Below are positions 1-9,789 of a stretch of DNA of 45,584 nucleotides, piece by piece (within the stretch, counting starts at the first letter, position 1; each line of letters begins with the position of its first letter). Source of the DNA: Candidatus Dojkabacteria bacterium (GTDB lineage Bacteria; Patescibacteriota; Dojkabacteria; SC72; WJKH01); NCBI GenBank assembly GCA_014729235.1, contig WJKH01000047.1:1-45584 (forward strand), read 5' to 3'. The position numbers and the translations under genes were made by a program. The notes beneath the pieces were generated by a model, which saw nothing but the letters and a program-made list of their open reading frames with translations, had not been told where the DNA came from and did no database searches.

Positions 1-36
1 CATTAACTTTTAATAATTGGCGTACTGCCTAAAGCC

Positions 37-60
37 AGGGGCAAGCTCTCCCCCTTTTTT
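37..60 (+). terminator. Intrinsic terminator of a gene left of the window
   Basis: The sequence shows a GGGG/CCCC stem with a short loop, followed at once by six T residues on the plus strand. This fits a rho-independent terminator for a rightward gene ending before the window starts. The stem is short, so confidence is moderate. Bases 61-183 hold no gene I can support. Confidence 0.45.
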
Positions 61-183
61 CGAAATATGTTCGTTAGAACTATGATACTTTAGCCTGCGC
101 AGCTAGCCCAAGAGACGTCTCTTTTCAAGAGCACCTATCCTGCCATCCTCAGCAACAAAGCCCACAGCACAAGCCCGAGAATG

Positions 184-570
184 TTAATGAGAATGCTCGT
201 CCTCAGCAGCCATCGCTTCCTCGCGCGATACGTGCACAGTACCATCCGGATGATTGGAAGGAGAATAAATTGTATATAATTTCATATCCTCCGACTTTGA
301 AGTGTTTACAATATTGTGTTCAGTCCCCGCTGTAACAACAACAGCAGTGCCATCTTTTAGCGGAATCTCTTCCCCATCCAGAACAGCTTTTCCTTCACCA
401 GCTTCTACCCGAATAAATTGATCAACAGTATCATGCACTTCCATCCCAATATCTTCTCCCGGTTTCAAATTCATAACTACTAACTGCATATAATTAGCAG
501 TAAATAAAACCTTACGAAAATTTGAGTTTTGAAGGGTTTCTTCTTCAATCTCGCTGTGAAATGATTTCAT
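184..570 (-). CDS. Small single-domain cupin protein
   Basis: This 128-residue protein consists of one conserved beta-barrel of the cupin_2 type, similar in size to small mannose-6-phosphate-isomerase-like cupins. The first cupin motif is visible around residues 38-60 (PGEDIGMEVHDTVDQFIRVEAGEG) and the second around 75-95 (AVVVTAGTEHNIVN). Histidine and glutamate ligand positions are largely present, so metal binding is plausible. The C-terminus is acidic and His-rich (AEDEHSH). A TATAAT on the minus strand lies about 36 nt upstream of the ATG (611-606). Substrate and role cannot be inferred; small cupins act as enzymes, binding proteins or stress proteins. It appears monocistronic. Confidence 0.8.
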   Translation of the reverse strand: MKSFHSEIEEETLQNSNFRKVLFTANYMQLVVMNLKPGEDIGMEVHDTVDQFIRVEAGEGKAVLDGEEIPLKDGTAVVVTAGTEHNIVNTSKSEDMKLYTIYSPSNHPDGTVHVSREEAMAAEDEHSH

Positions 571-665
571 AAATACTTGGCTGAAAATTTAATTATTCAA
601 TTTTGATTATACCGCGATAGTCTACTTTTTCAAATTTCGGTTAACCTTCGCTAAAAAAAGATTAA

Positions 666-1376
666 TTAAAAATGCTCAGGATAATCACGACTTTCGATCA
701 TAACTATCCCACCATCAAACTTCTTAAGTAATTTGATAACCTTAATAACCTCATCATATGATTCGAAAGGCCTTTTCAAGTAATCCTTAAGCTTTGATTG
801 AGGAACCCATTCGTATTTTCCTTCTTCGCTACCGACTAAACTACCAGAAGGATCCTTAATTCGACAAAAGAACATATACTTATCCTCAATAACTCTATCA
901 CTAACCTTCTCAAGGTTTACGTAATGCCCAATTGCAAACTTCTCAGCTTTTCCAATATATCCAGTCTCCTCCTGAAATTCCCTCGAAGCCGCTTCTTCCA
1001 CCAATTCCCCGTACCGAACCTTTCCAGCCGGAAAACCCTGACATCCATAAAAAGGTTCCTTTAATCGAGTATACATCAATACCTCTAACTCCTGATCTAC
1101 ATATCGGTAGCCAATGTGTAATACAGTTATTTTTCCCTGTTTCATAATACGAACTTGATCCGTATCCATGGTATTCGCATACTCTTTCCCAGAATTTGTA
1201 AGTTGATATTCCCTGCCAATATTTTCGACATAACCTACCTCGATCATCTTTTTTAGATGAAAATCGAATTTGCTATTCTCCAAAACCTCATCCGGTTTTA
1301 ATTGTAAATACCTAAGACTTTCATTAAAAAGAAGTTCTCTCAAAATCTTTAATTGCAAAGGGTGCAGCTGCTTCAT
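666..1376 (-). CDS. Nudix hydrolase with N-terminal winged-helix domain
   Basis: The protein has 236 residues. Residues 1-75 look like a small winged helix (LHPLQLKILRELLFNESLRY ... GYVENIGREYQLTNSGKEYA). Residues 80-225 form a Nudix domain with an intact Nudix box: G-x5-E-x7-R-E-x2-E-E-x-G is seen in GKVRYGELVEEAASREFQEETGY. The box glutamates normally bind Mg2+ for hydrolysis of a nucleoside diphosphate linked to another moiety. A DNA-binding-like domain next to a Nudix domain recalls NrtR-type sensors, where the Nudix domain binds a nucleotide ligand, but there the order is reversed. It could equally be an ordinary hydrolase. The gene stands alone between the cupin and topA. Confidence 0.8.
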   Translation of the reverse strand: MKQLHPLQLKILRELLFNESLRYLQLKPDEVLENSKFDFHLKKMIEVGYVENIGREYQLTNSGKEYANTMDTDQVRIMKQGKITVLHIGYRYVDQELEVLMYTRLKEPFYGCQGFPAGKVRYGELVEEAASREFQEETGYIGKAEKFAIGHYVNLEKVSDRVIEDKYMFFCRIKDPSGSLVGSEEGKYEWVPQSKLKDYLKRPFESYDEVIKVIKLLKKFDGGIVMIESRDYPEHF

Positions 1377-1535
1377 GATGCCATCGTATTAATATTTAAA
1401 TTCTACGAAACCTATTCTACAGGCTAAAACTAACAAATTCCAGTAAATTACACTTTACTAAACTGGAATCTTGCCCATAACACATCAGAGCAACGCAACA
1501 TGACACCTACGCCACAGCACATAAAACCTTGAGGA

Positions 1536-3767
1536 TTATTTCTTTTTTCCACTCTTTTTGGATTTCTTTTTTGAGCGAGATTTGGATTTTGACTTAGACT
1601 TCGATTTCTTACTGGATTTTTTTGACCGCTTAGACTTTTTCGATTTCTTTATGTAGCGACAATCAGGATAACCACTGCACCCAATAAACATCTTCCCCCA
1701 CTTACCCTTCCTCTCAACCAAAGCCTCACCACACTCAGGACACTCCTCCTTCAAAAGCATCGGAACAGTCCCTTTACATTCTTTGGGATAATCTTCGCAA
1801 GCCCAATATTTACCGTAACGACCCTCTTTCAAAATAAGCTTCTTCTCACACTTGGGACACTTCTTTGGCACCTGATACTTATCAGTATCTATCTTATCTA
1901 TGGAAATTCCTGCCCCAACCTCCTTGCCCTCAATATCCAGCATGCCATCACATTCGGGGAACTTGCTGCAACTTATAAACTTCCCATATCGACCAAGCTT
2001 AACTATAGTTTTTGCTCCACATTTCGGACACTTATACTCAGAATCATCCAGAACCAATACATCCTGCTTATCAACACTTTTATCGACCTTACCAATAACT
2101 TCCATCATAGGTTTATACTGGCCATCGATAAACGGAACGTACTCAACCTTTCCCTCGGCAATTTTATCTAGATCCTCTTCAACTTTTGCAGTATAGTCAT
2201 AATCAACAAACTTACCAAAATTCTTTTCCAAAAACCCTACTACAACCATTCCGACGTCTGTTGGAATCAAATTTCGGCGATCTTTAACAACATAACCACG
2301 AGAAATAATAGTTGAAATAATTGAAGAATACGTGGAAGGCCGCCCAACACCGTATTTTTCTAAAGCCTTGACTAGACTAGCCTCTGTATACCTCGCCTTT
2401 GGCTTCGTCCACTTCTGCTCCATAACCAATTCTTCGCACGTAAACTCCATCCCTTCCTTCAAGTCTTTTATTTCTTGCAAAGTATCTTTTGATGAACCAT
2501 CATCTCCACCCCAGACCCTTTTCCAACCATCAAACAACACCTTTTGCCCTGTAAGCTTGAATTCGTAAACTCGTCCATCAGCACCCTCCACTTGCAAAGT
2601 AACTGTTGCTAACTCAATCTTTTTTGGAACCATTTGACAAGCCAACGTCCGTTTCTTAATTAGGTCATACAATTTACCACCATCTTTTCCAATCTTGGAT
2701 TTTACTTCATCCAGACTTGTAGACAAGTCCGTCGGACGAATAGCTTCATGGGCTTCTTGGGCCAGTCTCGACTTATTCTTGAAATAATTAGGTTTCTTAG
2801 GAATATACTTTTCCCCGAATTTCGCCTTGACAGCTTGACGTGCGGCATCAACAGCACCTTTTGATAAATGCACACTATCAGTTCTCATATATGTAATATA
2901 CCCAGCCTGATACAATCTTTGAGCCACGGCCATAGTTCGTTTAGATGAAAATCCCATGAGGTTATTTGCAGCCTGTTGCAACGTTGAAGTTGTATACGGA
3001 GGATAAGTTCGCCTCGAAACTTCCCGCTTATTTACATCAATTATCTTAAATTTCTTCCCGACAACCGATTTTTCGACTGTTTTTGCCTCCTTCTCACTTT
3101 CAACTTTCGCCTTTTTATCATTAATCTTTGAAAGTTCGGCCTCCAACTTGGACTTCCCATCTGCAAATTTACCTAATATATCCCAATACTCTTTAGGCAC
3201 AAATTTTTGAATCAGCCGCTCTCTCTCAACTAAAAGCCTTAATGCTACAGACTGAACTCTGCCAGCTGACAGTCCATACCACATTTTCTTCCAAAGCAAA
3301 GCCGACACCTTGTATCCCACCAACCGATCTAAAACCCTCCTGGCAAATTGAGCTTCTACAAGATCTTTATCTATCTTCCCCGGCTTCTTAATTGCACTAT
3401 TGACAGCCGTTTTCGTAATCTCATTAAAAGTAATTCTGGAATAATCAGAATCTTCAAGTTTCAAAGCATTCGCAGCATGATAAGCAATAGCCTCTCCTTC
3501 TCTATCCGGGTCCATAGCCAGATATACTTTGCCATTTTCAGGCAGATGCTTCTGCAATTCATTAATTATTTTCTTCTTTCCTTTAATGACCGCGAAATCC
3601 GGCTCGTACTTATTTTCCACATCAACCGACAACCCCTTAGAAGGCAAGTCAATAATATGTCCCATAGTAGCCTTAACCTTATAATCCTGTCCCAAGTACT
3701 TTTCTATTGTCTTCGCCTTTGCCGGAGACTCCACCAGAACAAGATTCTTATACGATTTCTTCGCCAT
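1536..3767 (-). CDS. topA: DNA topoisomerase I
   Basis: Type IA topoisomerase, 743 residues, which relaxes negative supercoils through a transient 5'-phosphotyrosine. The Toprim domain is at the N-terminus (LVLVESPAKAKTIEKYLG, then AMDPDREGEAIAYH with the acidic DxD motif). The active-site region GYITYMRTDSVHLS carries the catalytic tyrosine. Three C-terminal four-cysteine zinc ribbons follow (CPKCGAKTIVKLGRYGKFISC, CPKCEKKLILKEGRYGKYWAC, CPECGEALVERKGKWGKMFIGC). The last ~35 residues are almost entirely Lys and Ser, a likely DNA- or RNA-binding tail. The start lies 3 nt after the dprA stop, so the two genes are co-transcribed. Confidence 0.97.
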   Translation of the reverse strand: MAKKSYKNLVLVESPAKAKTIEKYLGQDYKVKATMGHIIDLPSKGLSVDVENKYEPDFAVIKGKKKIINELQKHLPENGKVYLAMDPDREGEAIAYHAANALKLEDSDYSRITFNEITKTAVNSAIKKPGKIDKDLVEAQFARRVLDRLVGYKVSALLWKKMWYGLSAGRVQSVALRLLVERERLIQKFVPKEYWDILGKFADGKSKLEAELSKINDKKAKVESEKEAKTVEKSVVGKKFKIIDVNKREVSRRTYPPYTTSTLQQAANNLMGFSSKRTMAVAQRLYQAGYITYMRTDSVHLSKGAVDAARQAVKAKFGEKYIPKKPNYFKNKSRLAQEAHEAIRPTDLSTSLDEVKSKIGKDGGKLYDLIKKRTLACQMVPKKIELATVTLQVEGADGRVYEFKLTGQKVLFDGWKRVWGGDDGSSKDTLQEIKDLKEGMEFTCEELVMEQKWTKPKARYTEASLVKALEKYGVGRPSTYSSIISTIISRGYVVKDRRNLIPTDVGMVVVGFLEKNFGKFVDYDYTAKVEEDLDKIAEGKVEYVPFIDGQYKPMMEVIGKVDKSVDKQDVLVLDDSEYKCPKCGAKTIVKLGRYGKFISCSKFPECDGMLDIEGKEVGAGISIDKIDTDKYQVPKKCPKCEKKLILKEGRYGKYWACEDYPKECKGTVPMLLKEECPECGEALVERKGKWGKMFIGCSGYPDCRYIKKSKKSKRSKKSSKKSKSKSKSKSRSKKKSKKSGKKK

Positions 3768-3770
3768 AAA

Positions 3771-4847
3771 TTATATTTCTTTATTAAAATTTACTGTAAA
3801 ATTACTATTCTGACGCTTTAAAATACCCTCAAGTTCATACTTTGTCAATTCCGAATATATTTCATCAACATTCAGACTCTCACTTCCAGCCGCAAAATCA
3901 ATCAACTCATCCAATGTAAAAACCTCCTTGTCATTTCCTTCCAAAAATTCCCGTAACCAACAACTTTCATCTTTCAAAATACCTTCTCGCTGAAACCCCA
4001 GCACCTCCAGCCAATCTCCCCTGTTTAAAAGTGGCATCACTCCTTGCGCAATCAGCTGATTGCATCCTTCTGAAGTCTTCCTAAACACACTCCCAGGAAA
4101 AGTATATACATTCACCCCTTTTTCCATAGCCCACTTTGCTGTAATCATCGAGCCTCCCTTCGCAGGAGACTCAACTACTACAACCCCTCGGGCTAAGCCT
4201 GCAATTATCCTGTTTCGCATTGGAAACATGCCTTTTACAACCTCACGACCAGGCGGAAACTCCCCCACTACCAACCCTTTCTTAGCTATGTCCTGATACA
4301 GCCCCCGATTCCTTGTCGGATAGCCCCTATCTACACCTCCCGCAACTACAGCTATAGTGGGCACCCCAACCTCGAGAGCCAATTTGTGAACTTCACCATC
4401 CACCCCATATGCCAGTCCGCTTAAATACGCGAACCCCCCTACCTGCTTTGACACCATCGGGTAGTTCACCTTAAGAACATCTCTAACCAGATTCTTCCCA
4501 TAGGAAGTAATCCGCCTGGTTCCAACAATTGAGTAAATGGCAGTTTCCAAAAGATCCGTATTCCCTCTACAAAACAAGATTACCGGAGGATAATGCAAAT
4601 TCAGTAACTGTTGAGGATAATCCTTCTCCCACATTGCGATCATCTTGACATCATTCTTCTCAAGGTCATCCAACAGCTCCCTTGACACCTTCATTCCAAG
4701 CTCTCGAAAAATTTCTTCAGGAATATCCTCTCCCCAGGTTGCTATCAAATTTGCATAAAACTTCTCCACAGCCTTGCTGCCAACTCCCTTTTCCAACAGC
4801 ATACTTGCCAAATATCTTTTTAATCTCATGTCCATTTTTTCATTCAT
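3771..4847 (-). CDS. dprA: DNA processing protein DprA
   Basis: The protein has 358 residues. It binds incoming single-stranded DNA and loads RecA during natural transformation, and it may protect ssDNA more generally. The Rossmann-like core is clear: GTRRITSYGKNLVRDV, SGLAYGVDGEVHKLA, VAGGVDRGYPTRN, GMFPMRNRIIAGLARGVVVVES, and GSMITAKWAMEKGVNVYTFPGS. Residues ~1-60 form a helical (SAM-like) region and the last ~55 (FTLDELIDFAAG ... KYELEGILKRQ) a winged-helix domain. It lies between PBP2 and topA; a dprA-topA order is common in bacteria. Confidence 0.96.
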   Translation of the reverse strand: MNEKMDMRLKRYLASMLLEKGVGSKAVEKFYANLIATWGEDIPEEIFRELGMKVSRELLDDLEKNDVKMIAMWEKDYPQQLLNLHYPPVILFCRGNTDLLETAIYSIVGTRRITSYGKNLVRDVLKVNYPMVSKQVGGFAYLSGLAYGVDGEVHKLALEVGVPTIAVVAGGVDRGYPTRNRGLYQDIAKKGLVVGEFPPGREVVKGMFPMRNRIIAGLARGVVVVESPAKGGSMITAKWAMEKGVNVYTFPGSVFRKTSEGCNQLIAQGVMPLLNRGDWLEVLGFQREGILKDESCWLREFLEGNDKEVFTLDELIDFAAGSESLNVDEIYSELTKYELEGILKRQNSNFTVNFNKEI

Positions 4848-4967
4848 AGCCCAATCATACAGATCAATTATTAAAAAGTCCTTAAAACATTATGAAATCC
4901 GAAAAATGGAAATTTGCCTGGAATTATGGGAACCGAGTCGCGAATTATTAAATTTTAACAATTGGGA

Positions 4968-6998
4968 CTAATTTTGACCCCCAAGCTCATATTCAAAAAA
5001 ATCCCTTACGATTCTCGTCAACCTATAACTTTTCCCTCCATCCTCTAGAAAGAAAACAAACGCATATTTCGGGTCCTCATAAGGATAAAACCCAACCACC
5101 CAGGCATGACTATGCTCATATTCACCATCTGAATTTCTAGCACCATATTCAGCCGTACCTGTTTTTGCAGCAACGGCAGGTTCAGTCCCCCGCAAGTTAA
5201 CAATATTGCCATTTTCACCTGCTACAGCTTCACGCATACCACGCCGAATAACCGATAGAGCATCATCCGAAATGAAGTTTTCTCTAATCTTGGGATACTC
5301 AAGTAACTCAATCTCACCATTCTGATCTGAAATAGCTCGACCAATATGAGGAGTGTACAAAGTCCCTCCGTTTGCTATAGCGCTTACCCAATTTACCGCT
5401 TGAATTGGTGTCACAGTAGTTATCCCCTGGCCAATCGCTGTATTGCATGAATCGCCCTCCGGATACCAAATTGGGTCAAGCCAGGTAAAACCGTTTTCCG
5501 CAAGCCAAATCTTATTCTCCGGAGAAGGTAGCCGCCCGGACTCCTCTCCGGGAAGATCAATCCCTGTTTTTTGGCCAATCCCGAAATTTTCCAGATATGG
5601 AACCAATTCATAAATATCCCAATCCAAAATAACTCTGCAGGGAAAAATATTTGATGAAACAGCCAGTGCCCCAATTACATTAATATTTCCATATTGTTTC
5701 CGAGCATATTCATAAAAATGTGCCCCATCGGAAAAAGTAAAATCATTTGAGCTTAAATATCTTGTCTGCTCATCAATAACACCGTTATCTAAAGCCGACG
5801 CCAAAACGATTGTTTTAAAAATTGAGCCCGGAGGCTGTTGGCCTGCAATCGCTCTCGCTGTGAAAACTTCTCGAGGATCTCCAATCAATTGATTGTATTT
5901 TTCGGCTGAAATACCACCAATAAAATCATTATTATCGTACGAAGGATACGAAGCCAGAGCCAAAATTTCCCCATTTGAAATGTCTTGGATTATTACAGCT
6001 CCTGCAGTGGCGCCATATTCTTGAGCACCCTTTTCAATATATTCATAAGCTTTTTCCTGAAGATCGCTATCTATAGTAAGGTACAAATTTCTGCCCGGAG
6101 CCATATCGCTGACTTCTACTGATGCACTTGAAACAACATTGCCCAGAGCATCAACTTCGACCGCAATCTCGCCTTTTTTCCCGGCCAGTTCCTTGTCATA
6201 ATATCTCTCGATACCTGTTTTTCCAATTATGTCATTAAAATCAATGTACTCCAATTTTTCAAGATCATTTTTATTTGCCTTCCCCGTATAACCAATAACG
6301 TGTGAGATAGGCTCCCCAAGAGGGTAATTGCGTTCATACCACTCATCAAGATATATCCCTTCCAATTGATCAAGCTTGGATTTAACCTCAAGCGCTATTT
6401 CATTATCAACCCCCTCAACTATCAGCAGCACCTCCAAATAGGCATAATCATCAATATAGTCTGTAATTTTATGAGCAAGAGACAAATACTCACCCCCCGG
6501 TTCACCTACTATTGCTTCAAGTCTGTCACCTGTCATTTTTACCTTGTCATAATCAATACTTCCATCGTCTCGCCGAAAAGCATCAACTATTAGAAAGATA
6601 TTATTAGAAGGCAAATTCTCAGCCAGCTTATTGCCATTGCGGTCAAAAATTACACCTCGATTTGGATATATTTTTCTACGCTGCAGCTGGTTATTCTCCG
6701 ATCTTGAGTAGTAATAGTCTCCATGAACCAATTGAAGATTTGCTGTAGCCAAAAGCATTGCGAGAAAGAAGCCAAAGAAAATCACAAAAAGAAAGATAAA
6801 ATTCCATTTATAGCTTTTCTTTGTCCTATATACAGGCGCGGAGTTCTTCAAAACCCCCTGGATATCGTCTTTTGAGCCGTGAAACATCTTGTCGTCCGGG
6901 TCAAGTTTGCCACATAGAAGGCGTGCAATATCTTTATACATTTGTTTCAATGCCCCCTGTAAGCCGTGGATTATCATCTGAATAACTCTTCTGGTCAA
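4968..6998 (-). CDS. mrdA: Penicillin-binding protein 2 (class B transpeptidase of the rod complex)
   Basis: This 676-residue peptidoglycan D,D-transpeptidase is expected to act with RodA and MreBCD in side-wall growth. A cytosolic N-terminal stretch of about 60 residues precedes one membrane helix (WNFIFLFVIFFGFFLAMLLA). The PBP dimerisation domain follows (NRGVIFDRNGNKLAENLPSN). The transpeptidase motifs are intact: SxxK in PPGSIFKTIVLA, SxN in AVSSNIFP, KTG in AAKTGTAEYG. The cytosolic N-terminal segment is longer than usual. The start codon overlaps the mreD stop by 4 nt, so translation is probably coupled. No RodA gene is in the window. Confidence 0.95.
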   Translation of the reverse strand: MTRRVIQMIIHGLQGALKQMYKDIARLLCGKLDPDDKMFHGSKDDIQGVLKNSAPVYRTKKSYKWNFIFLFVIFFGFFLAMLLATANLQLVHGDYYYSRSENNQLQRRKIYPNRGVIFDRNGNKLAENLPSNNIFLIVDAFRRDDGSIDYDKVKMTGDRLEAIVGEPGGEYLSLAHKITDYIDDYAYLEVLLIVEGVDNEIALEVKSKLDQLEGIYLDEWYERNYPLGEPISHVIGYTGKANKNDLEKLEYIDFNDIIGKTGIERYYDKELAGKKGEIAVEVDALGNVVSSASVEVSDMAPGRNLYLTIDSDLQEKAYEYIEKGAQEYGATAGAVIIQDISNGEILALASYPSYDNNDFIGGISAEKYNQLIGDPREVFTARAIAGQQPPGSIFKTIVLASALDNGVIDEQTRYLSSNDFTFSDGAHFYEYARKQYGNINVIGALAVSSNIFPCRVILDWDIYELVPYLENFGIGQKTGIDLPGEESGRLPSPENKIWLAENGFTWLDPIWYPEGDSCNTAIGQGITTVTPIQAVNWVSAIANGGTLYTPHIGRAISDQNGEIELLEYPKIRENFISDDALSVIRRGMREAVAGENGNIVNLRGTEPAVAAKTGTAEYGARNSDGEYEHSHAWVVGFYPYEDPKYAFVFFLEDGGKSYRLTRIVRDFFEYELGGQN

Positions 6999-7486
6999 AA
7001 CTTAATAGAAATTGAATCCGTTACCCAAATCATAGATTTGAGCTTTTCAAAAAACCCCACCAATAGCAGCCCCACAATCGTACATTTTAATATGCTCCAT
7101 ACCGGAAGCCAACTCAAATTCCCTAATATATTTACATCGGCTTGAGCGATAATCAGGTGAAACACGATTAATGAGCATGCAACTGCAACCCACTTTCCAA
7201 AACCTGAGGCAACAGAAAACAGGATCTGAAAAATTTGAATAACGGCAAACGATAGTAAAATTGCCAGGCCATAAGTCCCAATACGATATCCAAAAGCCAT
7301 GTCCAAAAGAACCCCCACCAGGAGAAGATAGGTGTACTCCATCCAACTCCAGGATTTTTTAAGAAATATTAGAACAGCGGTTACTGCAAAGACACTTCCA
7401 AACCCGATTCCATAAAAAAATACATCCAAAACAGGCATTACAAATACTCCAATTATCAAAGGAATCAATTTTATAAAGAAACTCAT
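6995..7486 (-). CDS. mreD: Rod shape-determining protein MreD
   Basis: This 163-residue integral membrane protein has four to five hydrophobic helices. Sequence conservation in MreD is weak, so the call rests on size, hydrophobicity, the segment MEYTYLLLVGVLLDMAFGYRIGTYGLAI (typical of the family), and position between mreC and PBP2. MreD is part of the elongasome linking MreB filaments to peptidoglycan synthesis. It overlaps mreC upstream and mrdA downstream by 4 nt each, which implies coupled translation. Confidence 0.85.
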   Translation of the reverse strand: MSFFIKLIPLIIGVFVMPVLDVFFYGIGFGSVFAVTAVLIFLKKSWSWMEYTYLLLVGVLLDMAFGYRIGTYGLAILLSFAVIQIFQILFSVASGFGKWVAVACSLIVFHLIIAQADVNILGNLSWLPVWSILKCTIVGLLLVGFFEKLKSMIWVTDSISIKF

Positions 7487-8328
7487 AACTGAATGTAAAC
7501 AAATTTTAGTTCACTGCTATTAATCGGCCGCTTTATGTAGCAGCTCTTAGAAGTACTTGCTGGTCCCTCACTCACCTCAGTCACACTCCCCAAAAATAGC
7601 CAGTCAGAAACCTTCTCATCTGCCACAATCACTGACTGACCTTCAGCCAGCGGATATGTAACAGCGACATTTTCAACTTTTATTCCTGTACTGGAACCTA
7701 TTGCCACACCATCAGCATACTTTGAAATTCCACCAATCATGTCTTGCTGCATTTCTTCTACCATAACAGAATCCAGCTCAATCGGCACAACTTTTACTTT
7801 TAGATAACTTTCTCCACTTCTTGGAACACGTACCTTGCAATACTGCTCCTCTGTATCTGTAACCAAACCAATGTATACATTACCAAGAACAACCGTTTGC
7901 CCCTCCTTCACGCCATCTCTCTCTCCTTTATTGAGAATAATATGGTCTTGACCGGTATACTGGTCAACGCCAATTATCTCCGCCAGGAGCAAATCTGCTT
8001 CAGTATTCCCTAGATTTAATTGTCTTCTTAATGCTTCATTTTCATCGTAATACTTTTTGACCAAAGCCAGCTGTGTCTTTAATGATATATTTTCCAAAAG
8101 CAGCTCGTTGTATTTCTTCTGAAGCTGACCAACTGCACGAATGCTGCCTACAAAGCCGTTTACGCCGTATGACATCTGACTGCCAATATATGACATCTGA
8201 TTCGACACCGGAGCAAAAAAACGAGCAATAGATGTCTTAAATATGAAATTTGACCCAATAAATACGATTCCTGTACAACAGGCCAAAATCAAAAACCTTC
8301 TAAATTTTGAGATTCCTTCTTTTATCAC
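7483..8328 (-). CDS. mreC: Rod shape-determining protein MreC
   Basis: The protein has 281 residues. One membrane helix lies at about residues 12-30 (LILACCTGIVFIGSNFIF). A coiled coil at about 65-105 (LQKKYNELLLENISLKTQL ... NEALRRQL) and the two extracytoplasmic beta-barrels of MreC follow (AEIIGVDQYTGQDHIILNKGERDGVKEGQTVV; YPLAEGQSVIVADEKV). MreC is the periplasmic scaffold that activates PBP2 and connects it to MreB. The start lies 28 nt after mreB and the end overlaps mreD by 4 nt. Confidence 0.95.
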   Translation of the reverse strand: MIKEGISKFRRFLILACCTGIVFIGSNFIFKTSIARFFAPVSNQMSYIGSQMSYGVNGFVGSIRAVGQLQKKYNELLLENISLKTQLALVKKYYDENEALRRQLNLGNTEADLLLAEIIGVDQYTGQDHIILNKGERDGVKEGQTVVLGNVYIGLVTDTEEQYCKVRVPRSGESYLKVKVVPIELDSVMVEEMQQDMIGGISKYADGVAIGSSTGIKVENVAVTYPLAEGQSVIVADEKVSDWLFLGSVTEVSEGPASTSKSCYIKRPINSSELKFVYIQL

Positions 8329-8356
8329 AACAACCCCAATGATAGATTATTGAAAA

Positions 8357-9415
8357 TCACGAGAGCTCGTCCCAACTCTTCTGTATCTTCTCAAGCAAAG
8401 CTATGTGATCAAGCATTTTTGCGGTCCCTCGTGCTACAGCACTGATCGGATCGCTAGTCACTCTTACCGGCAATTTCAACTCTTTTTCCCATAGCTTTTC
8501 AATACCACGAATCAGTCCCCCGCCACCAGCAACACACACTCCGGAGTTAATCAGATCAGAAAGAAGTTCCGGAGGCGTCTCCTCAATCGCACTTTTGATT
8601 GCCTCTGTAATCTTGTTGATTGAATTCGTAATTGCCTCTCTGACCTCAACACTGCTGAATTCCACAGACTTAGGAAGACCCGTCAACAAATCTCTCCCCT
8701 GAATTACAATTTTCTGTTCTTCTTCAAGCGGAAAAACCGAACCAATTGCAATTTTCACATCCTCAGCCGTTCGTTCCCCAATTAGAAGATTATACTTTTG
8801 CTTAACATAATTAATTATATCCTCATCCATTTCATCTCCGGCAATTTGAATAGTCTTATCAACAACAATATCGCCAAGGGAAATAACAGCAATATCTGTC
8901 GTCCCTCCTCCAATATCAACAATCATGCTTCCAGAAGCCTCCTCAACTGGAAGTTCTGCGCCGATTGCTGCGGCCATAGGCTCCTCAACTATAAAAACCT
9001 GCCGGGCACCGGCAGCTTTTGAAGCATCTATCACCGCCTGCCTTTCAACCTCAGTTACCGAGGAAGGCACCCCAACCACTACCCTTGGTCTTGGAATAAT
9101 AAGTGGCTTTGGAGAATATAAATGGACTTTGTTAATGAAATACTTAATCATGGCCTGAGTAGAATCAAAGTCCGAGATAACCCCGTCACGCAAAGGTTTG
9201 TGCGCTATAACGTTTGCCGGTGTACGGCCGATCATCTGCCTCGCCTCGACTCCTACAGCTAGAACATTCTTACTCTTTTTGTTGATCGCTACAACCGAAG
9301 GCTCAGAAATTACAATTCCCTTTCCACGCATATAGACCAAAGTATTGGCTGTACCAAGATCAATTCCGATATCATATGTAATTAACTCCAAAATTGGATC
9401 AAACAGCATTAACAA
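8357..9415 (-). CDS. mreB: Rod shape-determining protein MreB
   Basis: Actin-like ATPase of 352 residues forming membrane-associated filaments that position the elongation machinery. Diagnostic motifs are the phosphate-1 loop DIGIDLGTANTLVY, IVEEPMAAAIGAELPVEEASG, the phosphate-2 loop MIVDIGGGTTDIAVIS, and GVCVAGGGGLIRGI near the end. The first ~14 residues (MLMLFDPILELITY) precede the usual start of the fold and could be an amphipathic membrane anchor or an over-called start. It leads the mreBCD-mrdA run. A second MreB-like gene lies at 24.2-25.2 kb. Confidence 0.97.
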   Translation of the reverse strand: MLMLFDPILELITYDIGIDLGTANTLVYMRGKGIVISEPSVVAINKKSKNVLAVGVEARQMIGRTPANVIAHKPLRDGVISDFDSTQAMIKYFINKVHLYSPKPLIIPRPRVVVGVPSSVTEVERQAVIDASKAAGARQVFIVEEPMAAAIGAELPVEEASGSMIVDIGGGTTDIAVISLGDIVVDKTIQIAGDEMDEDIINYVKQKYNLLIGERTAEDVKIAIGSVFPLEEEQKIVIQGRDLLTGLPKSVEFSSVEVREAITNSINKITEAIKSAIEETPPELLSDLINSGVCVAGGGGLIRGIEKLWEKELKLPVRVTSDPISAVARGTAKMLDHIALLEKIQKSWDELS

Positions 9416-9429
9416 ATTTGAATAATCTT

Positions 9430-9450
9430 ATCTGTTGTATTTTAACAGAT
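9430..9450. terminator. Palindrome between rpmB and mreB
   Basis: A 7-bp perfect stem (ATCTGTT / AACAGAT) with a 7-nt loop lies in the short gap between rpmB and mreB. On the minus strand the following T-tract is weak, so it may be only a partial terminator or a processing site for the rpmB transcript. Confidence 0.35.
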
Positions 9451-9495
9451 TTTGGGAAAAATCGTATACTCAACAAATTTCCTTTGTCGGAAAAA

Positions 9496-9726
9496 CTATG
9501 AGTTATTCTCTTCCTCAGCTTCTTTTCTGAGGCGCTTGTAGCACTTCATACAAATCGTAACCTTGGTCTTGTTGCCTTCATCATCAACCAAAGTAACCTT
9601 GGTCAGATTTGGTTTAAAAGTCCTATTGCTTCGAGGAGCTTTATACCTCCATTTACCTTTGGCCTTGTGCTGTATATTGTGTCCGTACATAGTAGACTTT
9701 CCGCACATTTCGCAAACTTTTGCCAT
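9496..9726 (-). CDS. rpmB: Large ribosomal subunit protein bL28
   Basis: The 76-residue protein matches bL28: MAKVCEMCGKSTMYGHNIQHKAKGKWRY at the N-terminus, then SNRTFKPNL and VTICMKCYKRLRKEA. It keeps two CxxC pairs (CEMCGK, CMKCYK), so it is probably a zinc-binding form. It lies upstream of mreB on the same strand, divergent from the site-2-protease gene. Confidence 0.95.
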   Translation of the reverse strand: MAKVCEMCGKSTMYGHNIQHKAKGKWRYKAPRSNRTFKPNLTKVTLVDDEGNKTKVTICMKCYKRLRKEAEEENNS

Positions 9727-9789
9727 ATTTCGTCAAATTGAAAATTACAATTAGGCGTGATATTATCAAAAAATAAGAAATTATTCAAC

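Noticed and set aside
61-183. Short frame after the cupin stop (ACAVGFVAEDGRIGALEKRRLLG)
   Set aside because: It reads somewhat protein-like but has no start besides GTG, no ribosome-binding site, and is only about 20-25 codons. It includes a palindrome (AAGAGACGTCTCTT) that could be regulatory.
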